64,000 nucleotides of DNA from an uncultured Bacteroidota bacterium (GTDB lineage: Bacteria; Bacteroidota; Bacteroidia; B-17B0; Aurantibacillaceae). Positions 38,298 to 46,760 of the stretch are shown here, in pieces. The stretch is taken from NCBI GenBank assembly GCA_903834765.1, contig CAILKE010000053.1, positions 16,700 through 80,699 of the forward strand, in the 5' to 3' direction. The notes beneath the pieces were generated by a model. That model ran no database searches, was not told where the DNA came from, and worked only from the letters and a program-made list of their open reading frames with translations. The first letter of the stretch is position 1. Each line of letters starts with the position of its first letter. A program made the position numbers and the translations under genes.

Positions 38298-38765
38298 TTA
38301 GAATCTAAAGTGTGAAAATGCTTTGTTGGCTTCTGCCATTTTATGAATATCTTCTTTCTTCTTGAAAGCTGCTCCTTCTTCTTTCGAAGCCGAAACGATT
38401 TCGCCAGCTAATTTTTGAGCCATTGATTTTTCGTTGCGTTTACGAGCATAAATAATCATCCATTTGATAGCTAAAGCTAACTTTCTTTCTGGGCGAACCT
38501 CAGAAGGAATCTGAAAAGTAGCTCCACCTACACGGCGAGAACGAACTTCTACTTGAGGTGTAACGTTTGCTAATCCTTTTTTGAAAACTTCTAATCCATC
38601 TTCGTTAGTACGTTTTGCAACGATATCTAAACATTCGTGAAATATTGTAGAAGCGGTATTTTTCTTACCGTCATACATTAAACTGTTTAAAAAACGAGTT
38701 ACCAATATATCATTATATATTGGATCTGGTAATAAAATTCTTTTTTTGGCGGTCGACTTTCTCAT
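38298..38765 (-). CDS. rpsG: 30S ribosomal protein S7
   Basis: A 155-residue S7, a primary binder that organises the 16S 3' domain. It has [66 protein letters not shown], and a C-terminal [10 protein letters not shown]. In enterobacteria S7 represses the str operon. It lies 27 bases after rpsL. Confidence 0.98.
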   Translation of the reverse strand: MRKSTAKKRILLPDPIYNDILVTRFLNSLMYDGKKNTASTIFHECLDIVAKRTNEDGLEVFKKGLANVTPQVEVRSRRVGGATFQIPSEVRPERKLALAIKWMIIYARKRNEKSMAQKLAGEIVSASKEEGAAFKKKEDIHKMAEANKAFSHFRF

Positions 38766-38792
38766 TGTATGAAATCTATACTTTTCTTAATA

Positions 38793-39206
38793 TTATTTTT
38801 TCTTAGCTCCTTTTGCTAGTGCAGCAACTGCTCCTGCTTTAGGGCGTTTAGTTCCGTATTTAGAACGTTGTTGTTTTCTACCTTCAACACCTGCGGTATC
38901 TAAAGATCCACGAACAATATGGTAACGAACACCTGGTAAATCCTTAACACGACCACCACGTACTAATACGATACTGTGTTCTTGCAAGTTATGACCTTCT
39001 CCAGGAATGTAAGCAATAATTTCTTGCTTATTCGTTAAACGTACCTTCGCTACTTTACGCATAGCTGAGTTAGGTTTTTTAGGGGTTGTTGTGTACACAC
39101 GAGTACAAACACCACGGCGTTGTGGACAAGAGTCCAAAGCGGCCGATTTACTTTTGTTAGGAGCTTTAAAGCGTCCTTTTCTTACTAATTGTGATATTGT
39201 AGGCAT
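38793..39206 (-). CDS. rpsL: 30S ribosomal protein S12
   Basis: A 137-residue S12, at the decoding centre. It has [86 protein letters not shown]. The PKKPNSA lysines and the VKDLPG Asp (the methylthiolation site) are wild type. It leads the whole ribosomal block, and a near-consensus promoter lies 65 bases upstream of its start. Confidence 0.98.
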   Translation of the reverse strand: MPTISQLVRKGRFKAPNKSKSAALDSCPQRRGVCTRVYTTTPKKPNSAMRKVAKVRLTNKQEIIAYIPGEGHNLQEHSIVLVRGGRVKDLPGVRYHIVRGSLDTAGVEGRKQQRSKYGTKRPKAGAVAALAKGAKKK

Positions 39207-39270
39207 TTTATATCCTCTGTATTACTTGATTTTACTACTAAATTTAACTTTCCCTTCTTTTTAGGGACGG

Positions 39271-39301
39271 CAAAGATAGAATTATTTTTTTCATCAACAA
39301 A
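39271..39301 (-). promoter_or_regulatory. Promoter of the rpsL-to-rplQ ribosomal block
   Basis: On the minus strand the -33 TTTG (complement of 39298-39301) is followed after exactly 19 bases by TATCTTTG (complement of 39271-39278), an exact TTTG-N19-TAnnTTTG match to the Bacteroidota housekeeping promoter. The predicted leader before rpsL is about 55-60 bases. A 7-bp inverted repeat (ATCAACA, 39293-39299; TGTTGAT, 39308-39314) overlaps the -33 element. Confidence 0.8.
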
Positions 39302-39561
39302 AAAAAATGTTGATAAATATTAAAGTTTTTGCATTTTTTTTAGTAGTTACTGATTTTACTGGCACTTCGGGGCGCTGATAGCTTACAAGTTAAGAATTTG
39401 CAAGACTTTTACAATAATTCATAAAACGGCATTTTAGTTAAAATTCGAAAATGACATCTATTTTTGAATTTTAACCTAAAAAAATCTAAAATAAAGTAAT
39501 GGACATTGAGATGTTTTTTTAATGTAATTTTATCTCTGATTTTAAAGGCTATAAAAAAAAT
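39302..39561. other. Intergenic region between rpsL promoter and barrel gene
   Basis: No gene. It holds the far arm of the inverted repeat at the rpsL promoter, an AT-rich run and a locally GC-richer patch, GGCACTTCGGGGCGCTG near 39361. The promoter of the 39562 gene must lie here, but no good TAnnTTTG box was found. Confidence 0.3.
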
Positions 39562-40266
39562 ATGAAATTCATTAGATATATTTTAAGTATTACACTATTA
39601 TTTTGCTTTACTAATTATTATTCACAAAAGTTTAATGCTGGCTTTTCTGCAGGATTAACAGTAAGCGACATTGACGGAGCTGATACACGTGATGCTGATA
39701 ACGACTTTCATAAAGTAGGATTTACTGCTGGCGCACTTGTAAATACTCAGCTTACAAAAAAATCAATATTACAATTAGAAATCAATTACATACAAAAAGG
39801 AAGTCTACAACCTCCGGATTCCTTGAATAACGGGTATTTTAAGATTGCACTCGGCTATGTAGAAATTCCAATTTTAATAAAACGTCAAATTTATTTTACT
39901 TGGAAACAAAAACGCATCAATAAATTAGATATAGAGTTTGGTTTATCTTATGGAAGAATGGTGTATAATGAGGTTGTTGGAGGCACTAATTACAACTTAG
40001 CATCTGCAAGTCAATATTATAATTACAACGATGTAAGTGCTCTTTTGGGCTTGGATTATAACTTCACAAAAAATATTTATTTTTGTTTTAGATACAGTAA
40101 TTCGCTCATACCTACTATAAAAAAAAATAATGCTAATTACGGTACACAAAGTATTAATACCATTAACAAAGGTAATAGCATGGTGTTTCAATTTAGTTTC
40201 AAGTTTGTTTTAAATGGTAAAAAACAAGAAACTGCACCAGTTAGTGTTACTCCTCTTAGTCAATAA
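39562..40266 (+). CDS. PorT-like outer-membrane beta-barrel protein
   Basis: A 234-residue protein with a signal peptide (MKFIRYILSITLLFCFTNYYSQ). The mature part resembles the PorT family: FNAGFSAGLTVSDIDG, GFTAGALVNTQLTKKSILQLEINYIQKGS, LGYVEIPILIKRQIYF and DVSALLGLDYNFTKNIYFCFRYSNSLIP, all alternating barrel strands. The tail (APVSVTPLSQ) is short and Pro-rich. PorT-type barrels are common in Bacteroidota, some with roles in T9SS; no specific role can be read here. It is a single gene ahead of htpG. Confidence 0.8.
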   Translation: MKFIRYILSITLLFCFTNYYSQKFNAGFSAGLTVSDIDGADTRDADNDFHKVGFTAGALVNTQLTKKSILQLEINYIQKGSLQPPDSLNNGYFKIALGYVEIPILIKRQIYFTWKQKRINKLDIEFGLSYGRMVYNEVVGGTNYNLASASQYYNYNDVSALLGLDYNFTKNIYFCFRYSNSLIPTIKKNNANYGTQSINTINKGNSMVFQFSFKFVLNGKKQETAPVSVTPLSQ

Positions 40267-40359
40267 TATAAACACTAAAATAATACTAAATTTGGTGAAG
40301 GTTTAACCTGAGTTGTTTTACATAACATGAAATTATAAGTTATTTTTTACTTATAGCCT

Positions 40360-40400
40360 TGTCATTTTGTCACTTTTTCTCTCTTGGTACAACCTTTGAC
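40360..40400 (+). promoter_or_regulatory. Candidate heat-shock promoter of htpG
   Basis: A direct repeat TGTCATTTTGTCA (40360-40372) is followed by TTGGTACAACCTTTGAC (40384-40400). GG and GA are separated by ten bases, the spacing of a sigma-54 -24/-12 promoter, with the -12 GC changed to GA. TTTG (40395-40398) also fits part of a housekeeping -7 box. Which sigma factor acts is undecided. Confidence 0.4.
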
Positions 40401-40454
40401 TAAGAAGTGCGGAAAAAATTTATATTATTAAACAAACCTAAATATTTTAAAAAC

Positions 40455-42353
40455 ATGAGCACCGGAAAAATTAATGTACAAACCGAAAACATTTTCCCAA
40501 TTATTAAAAAGTTTCTTTATTCTGATAACGAAATTTTTTTACGTGAATTAGTAAGTAATGCAACTGATGCTACTCAAAAATTAAAAGCGTTAACATCCAT
40601 GGGCGAAGCCAAAGGAGAGTTAGGTGATTTGAAAATTGAAGTGAAAGTTGATAAAGCTGCGAAAACCATTACCATTAAAGATAAAGGTATTGGTATGACT
40701 GCTGAGGAAATCGAAAAATACATTACTCAAATTGCTTTTAGTGGAGCGGAAGAATTCGTTACGAAATACAAAGATAAGGTTGATAAAAACGTTGTTATTG
40801 GTCATTTTGGTTTAGGGTTTTACTCTGCCTTTATGGTGGCAGCTCGTGTTGAGATATTCTCATTGTCATACAAAGAAGGTTCTAAGGCCGTTCGTTGGGA
40901 ATGTGATGGAAGTCCTGAATATACAATTGAAGAAAACACAACTAAAACAGATCGTGGAACTGAAATCGTATTACACATTGCTGAAGATAGTTTAGAGTTT
41001 TTAGAAAACTCTAAAATCGAAGGTCTATTAAAAAAATACTGTAAATTTTTACCTGTTGAAATTGTTTTCGGAACTAAGTCTGAATGGGTACCATCAGGTG
41101 AAAAAGACGAAAAAGGTAATGACAAAGAAAATGAAATTCAAGTTGAAAACATTATCAATAACCCAATACCAGCTTGGATCAAAAAACCAATTGATTTAAA
41201 AGACGAAGATTACAAGGCATTTTACCGTGAGTTGTATCCAATGCAATTTGAAGAGCCTTTATTTCATATCCATTTAAATGTAGATTATCCTTTTAACTTA
41301 ACGGGTATTTTATATTTTCCAAAATTATCTAACAAGTTTGAAGCGCCGAAAGACCGTATACAATTATACAGTAATCAAGTGTTTGTAACTGATAATGTAG
41401 AAAATATTGTACCTGATTTTTTAACCATGTTACGCGGTGTGATTGATAGTCCGGATATTCCGTTAAACGTGAGTCGTAGCTATTTGCAAGCTGACAGTAA
41501 CGTCAAAAAAATATCAGCGCACATTACTAAAAAAGTAGCAGATAAATTAGAGGAAATCTTTAAAAAAGACCGTCCTGATTTTGAAGCGAAATGGGATGAT
41601 ATCAAAATATTTGTTCAATATGGTATGATCAGCGATGACAAGTTTTATGACAAAGCCTCAAAATTTGCTTTAGTGAAAAATACGGACGCAAAAGCCTTTA
41701 CATTAGAGGAATACGAAGCGCATGTAAAAGCTAATCAAACTGATAAAGACAATAAAGTAGTTTATTTATATGCTACTAATATGGATGAGCAACATACCTA
41801 TATTGATGCGGCTAAGTCTCGTGGATACGATGTATTATTAATGGATTCGCCGTTAGATGCACATTTAATTAATCATTTGGAAAGCAAATTAAACAACACA
41901 CAATTTGTACGTGTTGATGCTGATACCGTTGAAAAATTAATTAAGAAAGAAGATGCTCAACCAAGTAAATTATCGGAAGAAGAGCAAACAGCTTTAAAAC
42001 CAATTGTAGAAGGTGTTGTTGCCAAAGAAAAATACACCGTAACATTTGAAAGTTTAAGCGAAACAGATTCTCCTATGTTAATCACACGCCCTGAGTTTAT
42101 GCGTCGTATGAAAGATATGCAAGCCATGGGAGGCGGAGGCGGTATGAACTTTTATGGTGCTATGCCTGATATGTATAATTTAGTAGTGAACGCAAACCAT
42201 CCGTTAATTGGAAAAATATTAGCAGAAAAAGATTCTACTGTACAATCTCAATTAGCCAAACAAGCAGCTGATTTAGCCTTATTATCACAAGGTTTATTGA
42301 AAGGCGAGGAGTTAACTAAGTTTATAAAACGCAGCGTTGAAATGATAAATTAA
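40455..42353 (+). CDS. htpG: Molecular chaperone HtpG (Hsp90)
   Basis: A 632-residue ATP-dependent chaperone. The N-terminal GHKL domain has NIFPIIKKFLYSDNEIFLRELVSNATDATQK, then IKDKGIGMTAEEI and VIGHFGLGFYSAFMVA, which form the ATP site. Middle-domain markers include LYSNQVFVTDNVENIVPDFL and GVIDSPDIPLNVSRSYLQ. The dimerisation end holds a Gly/Met run, MKDMQAMGGGGGMNFYGAMPD. The MSTGKINVQTEN start at 40455 matches the family. An upstream in-frame GTG at 40407 would add 16 basic residues and lies right at the likely promoter, so it was not used. Confidence 0.95.
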   Translation: MSTGKINVQTENIFPIIKKFLYSDNEIFLRELVSNATDATQKLKALTSMGEAKGELGDLKIEVKVDKAAKTITIKDKGIGMTAEEIEKYITQIAFSGAEEFVTKYKDKVDKNVVIGHFGLGFYSAFMVAARVEIFSLSYKEGSKAVRWECDGSPEYTIEENTTKTDRGTEIVLHIAEDSLEFLENSKIEGLLKKYCKFLPVEIVFGTKSEWVPSGEKDEKGNDKENEIQVENIINNPIPAWIKKPIDLKDEDYKAFYRELYPMQFEEPLFHIHLNVDYPFNLTGILYFPKLSNKFEAPKDRIQLYSNQVFVTDNVENIVPDFLTMLRGVIDSPDIPLNVSRSYLQADSNVKKISAHITKKVADKLEEIFKKDRPDFEAKWDDIKIFVQYGMISDDKFYDKASKFALVKNTDAKAFTLEEYEAHVKANQTDKDNKVVYLYATNMDEQHTYIDAAKSRGYDVLLMDSPLDAHLINHLESKLNNTQFVRVDADTVEKLIKKEDAQPSKLSEEEQTALKPIVEGVVAKEKYTVTFESLSETDSPMLITRPEFMRRMKDMQAMGGGGGMNFYGAMPDMYNLVVNANHPLIGKILAEKDSTVQSQLAKQAADLALLSQGLLKGEELTKFIKRSVEMIN

Positions 42354-42381
42354 AATCTAAATTCATTATTTTTATAATTAT

Positions 42382-42406
42382 AAGGAGAGATATAAGATCT
42401 CTCCTT
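42382..42406. terminator. Bidirectional terminator after htpG
   Basis: A 10-bp stem (AAGGAGAGAT and complement) around ATAAG, followed by TTTTTTT. It separates htpG from the convergent DUF1294 gene. Confidence 0.85.
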
Positions 42407-42409
42407 TTT

Positions 42410-42688
42410 TTATTTTCTAAAAACGAAGTATACAACTACTACATTTAAAACAATAAGTATCGGAATACCAAATTTAAATAAAGGCTTGGCGGCTTTATGA
42501 TATATAGGAGCTTTCATCCCTGCGAAGATGCCTATTGAACCTAAGAGTAAAGCCAATAGAAATAATTTGTTTTCGGAAATACGTTGTCGTTTCTTAATAG
42601 CATGGTATTTATCATACCACATAGCTAAATAAGCAATCACGTTAATGATTATCAAATAATAAATGAAAAAACGTTGTTGTGGTAACAT
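42410..42688 (-). CDS. DUF1294 family small membrane protein
   Basis: A 92-residue membrane protein with about three segments. The family pattern is clear: YYLIIINVIAYLAMWYDKYHAIKKRQRISENKLFLLALLLGSIGIFAGMKAPIYHKAAKPLFKFGIPILIV. The middle loop DKxxAxxxxxRISE and the GGxxG-like segment are the DUF1294 signature; the usual HKT is IYHKA. Function is unknown. It ends the murQ transcription unit, 19 bases after the DUF2132 gene. Confidence 0.85.
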   Translation of the reverse strand: MLPQQRFFIYYLIIINVIAYLAMWYDKYHAIKKRQRISENKLFLLALLLGSIGIFAGMKAPIYHKAAKPLFKFGIPILIVLNVVVVYFVFRK

Positions 42689-42707
42689 TATAAAAATGCA
42701 AAACAGA

Positions 42708-42929
42708 TTAATGCGATTCTACAAATTGTAAATACAAGTCTTCTACCTTTTTGCGCGCCCAAGGTGTTTTTCGTAAAAACGTTAAACTCGATTTGATACT
42801 CGGATTTTCTTTGAAACAATTGATATCAATATGATAGGCCAAGCCGTCCCAACGATAATGAACAAGCAATTCTTCTAAAATAGCTTGCAATGTTTTGCCG
42901 TGTAAAGGATTGTTTTTTTGTTCTATCAT
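42708..42929 (-). CDS. DUF2132 (VF530-like) family protein
   Basis: A 73-residue protein with the near-complete family sequence: [33 protein letters not shown], then [28 protein letters not shown]530-type proteins fold as a small helical SAP-like unit thought to bind DNA. Its ATG overlaps the murQ stop by four bases (ATGA), so the two are translationally coupled, although no functional link is known. Confidence 0.9.
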   Translation of the reverse strand: MIEQKNNPLHGKTLQAILEELLVHYRWDGLAYHIDINCFKENPSIKSSLTFLRKTPWARKKVEDLYLQFVESH

Positions 42930-43738
42930 TTGTTTTTCAAACTATCAGTGGCTTTGCGAACACTGCCATATTTTAATAATAAAGCTTTCACCTCTTCGTA
43001 ATTTTCTAAACCAGTATTTTTCATAATCATGCGCGTACCTCTATCAACTAGCTTATCATTACTTAATTGCATGTCTATCATTTTATTTCCTTTGACGCGG
43101 CCTAGCTTTATCATCAATGATGTGCTCAGCATGTTCAATACTAATTTTTGAGCAGTGCCTGATTTCATGCGCGTAGAACCTGTCACAAACTCAGGACCAA
43201 CAACGACCTCAACAGGAAATTTAGACACTGCTGCAACGCCCGAATGATTGTTACAAACAATACAACCTGTTGTAATATTACTTTTATTACAGGCCTCTAA
43301 AGCACCTATCACATATGGCGTAGAGCCAGAGGCGGCAATACCAACAACCACATCATTAGCATTGATATGATATTCTTGTAAGTCTTTCCAACCTTGCGTA
43401 ATATCATCTTCTGCAAATTCAACGGCTTTACGGATGGCAGTATCTCCACCTGCTATTAAGCCTACTACTATCCCCTGCTCTATTCCGTATGTTGGTGGGC
43501 ATTCGCTAGCATCAACTATTCCTAATCGACCGCTTGTGCCTGCTCCTAAATAAAATAAACGTCCACCTTGTTGCATTTTTTCGACAACACGCGCAACTAA
43601 TTTTTCAATTTGAGGAATAGCTTTTTCAACAGCGAGTGGAACTGTTTTATCTTCGGTATTCATGTTCTGTAATAGCTCAGAAACACTCATGTTTTCGAGG
43701 TTATTATAATATGAATCTGCTTCAGTTGTTTTACTCAT
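42926..43738 (-). CDS. murQ: N-acetylmuramic acid 6-phosphate etherase
   Basis: A 270-residue SIS-domain lyase that splits the lactyl ether of MurNAc-6-P to give GlcNAc-6-P and lactate during cell-wall recycling. Markers are [25 protein letters not shown], where the catalytic Glu lies in DASECPPT, then [15 protein letters not shown] and [29 protein letters not shown]. Slightly shorter than the usual 300 residues because of a short C-terminus. No MurNAc kinase or transporter is nearby. It heads a unit with the DUF2132 and DUF1294 genes. Confidence 0.95.
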   Translation of the reverse strand: MSKTTEADSYYNNLENMSVSELLQNMNTEDKTVPLAVEKAIPQIEKLVARVVEKMQQGGRLFYLGAGTSGRLGIVDASECPPTYGIEQGIVVGLIAGGDTAIRKAVEFAEDDITQGWKDLQEYHINANDVVVGIAASGSTPYVIGALEACNKSNITTGCIVCNNHSGVAAVSKFPVEVVVGPEFVTGSTRMKSGTAQKLVLNMLSTSLMIKLGRVKGNKMIDMQLSNDKLVDRGTRMIMKNTGLENYEEVKALLLKYGSVRKATDSLKNK

Positions 43739-43870
43739 TTCATTTAGTTGTTTGAGTTTGGTTATTGGTTGTTTGACTATTTATATTTGATTCACTCGTT
43801 AAAACAATTAATCTGTTGCTCATTAAAATTGATTTTTCAAACAACTTAAAACAAACAACAAATAACTTCA

Positions 43871-45022
43871 TTAAGCAAATTGTTTCACGTCTTTATCTGT
43901 GATTTCTTTCCCACATAAAATAATCAATCGTTCAATCACGTTTCTAAATTCACGGATATTTCCTGTCCAATCTTTCTTTTGTAATTCTTTGATACCGTCT
44001 TTAGATATTGTCTTTAGAGGCATTCCGTTATCATCGCAAATCAATTTCAAAAAATGTTCTGCTAACAACGGAATATCTTCTTTACGATCATTCAATGATG
44101 GCACAGTGATAGGAATCACGCTCAAACGATGGAACAAATCTTCACGAAATTCTCCGTTAGCAATTTGTTTTTTCAAATCTTTATTAGTGGCTGCTAAAAT
44201 TCGCACATCCACTTTTATTTCTTTATCACCACCTACACGCGTAATTTTATTTTCTTGTAATGCCCGCAAAACCTTTGCCTGAGCTGAAAGAGACATGTCT
44301 CCAATTTCATCTAAAAAAATAGTACCGCCTTCCGCTAATTCAAATTTACCTTTACGTGTTGCGATAGCACTTGTAAATGCGCCTTTTTCGTGCCCAAACA
44401 ATTCGCTTTCTATTAATTCACTAGGAATAGCCGCACAATTAACTTCTATTAATGGCGCCTGCGAGCGATGACTTTTATTATGAATTTCGCGCGCTACCAA
44501 TTCTTTGCCGCTGCCGTTACCGCCGGTAATAAGGACACGCGCGTCAGTAGGCGCCACTTTATCAATCATCTCTCTTATAGCATCTAAAGCTTTTGATTGG
44601 CCAATCATTTCGTAACCTTTATTAATTTTCTTTTTCAGAATTTTTGTTTCGGTTACTAAGGATGTTTTATCTAATGCATTTCTAATGGCTATTAACAAAC
44701 GATTCAAATCAATTGGTTTTGCCAAATAATCGAATGCGCCTTTTTTTACTGCATCTACAGCTGTTTCTATATTACCATGTCCACTCATCATGATCAATGA
44801 AGCGTCCGTTCCATGAGCAATTAATTTATGAAGCAATTCAGTACCATCTAATTTTGGCATTTTAATATCACTTAAAATTACATCATAGCCTCCTTTTAAA
44901 GCCATATCTAAGCCTTGTTGACCATCTTCTGCTTCATCAATAGTGTATTTTTCAAACTCCAAAATTTCGCGGATACTTCGGCGAATAGCCTTTTCATCAT
45001 CTATGATTAATATTTTTGGCAT
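43871..45022 (-). CDS. NtrC-like response regulator lacking a DNA-binding domain
   Basis: A 383-residue protein. The receiver domain (1-120) has acidic pocket Asp8/Asp9, phosphorylation site Asp52 and Lys102. The AAA+ domain has Walker A GGNGSGKE (167-174), Walker B TIFLDEIGD (234-242), and the loop that touches sigma-54 reads GAFTSA (214-219) instead of GAFTGA. The chain ends ERLIILCGKEITDKDVKQFA without the Fis-type helix-turn-helix of ordinary NtrC proteins. I recall similar proteins of about 385 residues, also with GAFTSA and no HTH, in Flavobacteria, so this is a family trait and not a truncation. It starts three bases downstream of arfB's end. Confidence 0.93.
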   Translation of the reverse strand: MPKILIIDDEKAIRRSIREILEFEKYTIDEAEDGQQGLDMALKGGYDVILSDIKMPKLDGTELLHKLIAHGTDASLIMMSGHGNIETAVDAVKKGAFDYLAKPIDLNRLLIAIRNALDKTSLVTETKILKKKINKGYEMIGQSKALDAIREMIDKVAPTDARVLITGGNGSGKELVAREIHNKSHRSQAPLIEVNCAAIPSELIESELFGHEKGAFTSAIATRKGKFELAEGGTIFLDEIGDMSLSAQAKVLRALQENKITRVGGDKEIKVDVRILAATNKDLKKQIANGEFREDLFHRLSVIPITVPSLNDRKEDIPLLAEHFLKLICDDNGMPLKTISKDGIKELQKKDWTGNIREFRNVIERLIILCGKEITDKDVKQFA

Positions 45023-45025
45023 GTT

Positions 45026-45442
45026 CTAAATTATCTTTTTTCTTAATTGTTTAATTTCTCCCTTAATCTTTTTACTATTCAATCGCTTTGCCTTAGTGGC
45101 TTTGCTTATTTTTGTTGGCTTACGAGGTTTTGTAATTTTAAAACCAGAAAGCAACAATTTATAAAATTTCAACTTAAGAAGTTCTTTATTTTTTAATTGT
45201 GTTCTATCTGTTTGCTCTTGTAAATGTATGATGCTATCCTTCTCTAGCTTCGATGCTAAATTCATTAAAAGTATTTCTTTTTCAGCATCAGTTAATTTTT
45301 CTGATTCAGAAATATTAAACCATAGTTCAACTTTTGTTTCAACTTTATTCACGTTTTGTCCACCAGCACCGCCGGAGCGAGCTGTTTTAAACTTACATTC
45401 TTTAATAAGTTCGCGTTCAATTATATCTTCAATCGTTTTCAT
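45026..45442 (-). CDS. arfB: Alternative ribosome-rescue factor ArfB (peptidyl-tRNA hydrolase)
   Basis: A 138-residue release-factor-like protein. The catalytic GGQ is in ARSGGAGGQNVNKVETKVELWFN (residues 22-44), and the basic C-terminal tail (ITKPRKPTKISKATKAKRLNSKKIKGEIKQLRKK) enters the mRNA channel of stalled ribosomes. It frees the nascent peptide when no stop codon is in the A site. It precedes the response regulator gene by three bases, suggesting co-expression. Confidence 0.93.
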   Translation of the reverse strand: MKTIEDIIERELIKECKFKTARSGGAGGQNVNKVETKVELWFNISESEKLTDAEKEILLMNLASKLEKDSIIHLQEQTDRTQLKNKELLKLKFYKLLLSGFKITKPRKPTKISKATKAKRLNSKKIKGEIKQLRKKII

Positions 45443-45601
45443 TAGTTAAGCCCGCAGATAAAGCAGATTTTCGCAGATTTATATTTTTATTATAACATTA
45501 CTATTATTTTGCATTGTCTTGTATCTTATATCTCTTTTGTCTTTCATCTTGCATCCCGTTGTCCCTTTTGTCTCCTAAGTCCTTTCTATCGCTTCAATCC
45601 C
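45443..45601. repeat. Intergenic GCAGAT tandem words and T-rich tract
   Basis: Three GCAGAT words at 45454, 45463 and 45473 (period 9-10), then a pyrimidine-rich run at about 45515-45595 of the TTGTATCTTATATCTC type. No gene. Similar word-like stretches are common between Bacteroidota genes. Confidence 0.45.
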
Positions 45602-46342
45602 TTAAAGCCTCTGTCTCACAGCTTCAAATAAAATAATGCCCGCTGCAACTGATACATTTAATGATGCTATGTTTCCAACCATAGGAATTTTCACTTGCAT
45701 ATCACTACGTTTCAAATATTCATTAGAAATTCCATTTTCTTCTGAGCCCATAATAATAGCTGTAGGCTTTGTTAAATCAGCATTAAAGTAGTAGCTCTCT
45801 GTTTTTTCGTGACAGGATACGATTTGTAAACCATATTCTTTCAAATAATCAATTGTACTTTTTAAATTATCTACTCTACACACCTTCATTCGGTTTAATG
45901 CGCCAGCACTGGTTTTAACAGCATCTGCATTAATTTGTGCTGCACCTCTGCTTGGAATGATAATGAAATCAACACCCGAACAATCAGCACTACGAGCAAT
46001 AGCACCGAAATTTCGAACATCAGTTACTCTATCTAAAATCAACACCAAAGGCGTTTTACCTTTTTCAAAAACAGTTGCTAATAAATCCTCGACTTCATAA
46101 TAGGTTACTTGTGCAATAAATGCCAAAACACCCTGATGGTTTTTGGACGTGATGCGATTTATTTTTTCGGGTGGTACTATTTGAATTGGAATGTCAAGAT
46201 CCTTAATTGCCTTGCGTAATTCGGAATACAATTGATTAGATAATCCTTTTTGTATTATGATTTTATCAATTTCTTTCCCTGCATTTACTGCTTCAATCAC
46301 GGCACGTGTGCCAAATATTAAATTATCTGTGTTATCGTTCAT
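45602..46342 (-). CDS. rlmB: 23S rRNA (guanosine-2'-O-)-methyltransferase RlmB-like
   Basis: A 246-residue SpoU-type SPOUT methyltransferase. The N-terminal substrate-binding domain has IFGTRAVIEAVNAGKEIDKIIIQKGLS. Motif 1 is LDRVTDVRNFGAIARSADCSGVDFIIIP, motif 2 IIMGSEENGIS and motif 3 IASLNVSVAAGIILFEAVRQRL, which build the knotted SAM site. RlmB methylates G2251 in the P loop of 23S rRNA. TrmH-like roles on tRNA cannot be excluded by sequence. It lies five bases after the 46348 gene. Confidence 0.93.
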   Translation of the reverse strand: MNDNTDNLIFGTRAVIEAVNAGKEIDKIIIQKGLSNQLYSELRKAIKDLDIPIQIVPPEKINRITSKNHQGVLAFIAQVTYYEVEDLLATVFEKGKTPLVLILDRVTDVRNFGAIARSADCSGVDFIIIPSRGAAQINADAVKTSAGALNRMKVCRVDNLKSTIDYLKEYGLQIVSCHEKTESYYFNADLTKPTAIIMGSEENGISNEYLKRSDMQVKIPMVGNIASLNVSVAAGIILFEAVRQRL

Positions 46343-46347
46343 TTTTA

Positions 46348-46590
46348 TTAATTACTATTTTTTCTAATTGGAAGTTGATTCACTTCACATTCTACAATAT
46401 AAATTCCTGTACTTAATTTATTTTCAGTATAGGCTGTTTGTGAGCTACCATGTATATTTTCAAAAGTATCGCTCATGTATTTTATCATTCCCTGAGAACT
46501 CAATACACCATATAAACCAACTTCATTATCCGATAAGTGATTTAATAAAGATACATACTCTGATTTGAAAAACTTTTTCAATGTGCTCAT
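46348..46590 (-). CDS. Hypothetical 80-residue protein
   Basis: Starts at the ATG reading from 46590 (MSTLKKFFKSEYVSLLNHLSDNEVGLYGVLS...); an in-frame TTG two codons upstream is less likely. It holds no membrane segment, signal peptide or motif that I recognise. Residues 25-50 (GLYGVLSSQGMIKYMSDTFENIHGSS) suggest a small alpha/beta fold. It ends five bases before rlmB starts, so it is probably co-transcribed with it. Confidence 0.55.
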   Translation of the reverse strand: MSTLKKFFKSEYVSLLNHLSDNEVGLYGVLSSQGMIKYMSDTFENIHGSSQTAYTENKLSTGIYIVECEVNQLPIRKNSN

Positions 46591-46721
46591 ACACAAATGT
46601 AGAATTTTTAGCCATTTTTAAAGGGTTTTAAGATGATTTTTATTAAGAAATTGTTAATGAAATTTATACAAATTTTTTACATCCCCTTAAACTACCGTTC
46701 ATATAAATTGTTAGACAACAA

Positions 46722-46740
46722 AAGATAAACGGTTTATCTT
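46722..46740. promoter_or_regulatory. Perfect 19-bp operator-like palindrome before receptor gene
   Basis: AAGATAAAC and GTTTATCTT lie about one central G. It ends 20 bases before the 46761 ATG. The stem with a one-base loop is too tight for an RNA hairpin, so a DNA-binding dimer site is more likely. Confidence 0.6.
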
Positions 46741-46760
46741 TAAACTTTAAATATATTTAA

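Noticed and set aside
40407..40454. GTG start adding 16 residues to HtpG
   Set aside because: The family start MSTGKI matches 40455, and the GTG lies at the likely transcript start.
46591..46596. TTG start two codons upstream for the 80-residue gene
   Set aside because: An ATG with a normal N-terminus lies just downstream, and the TTG has no added support.
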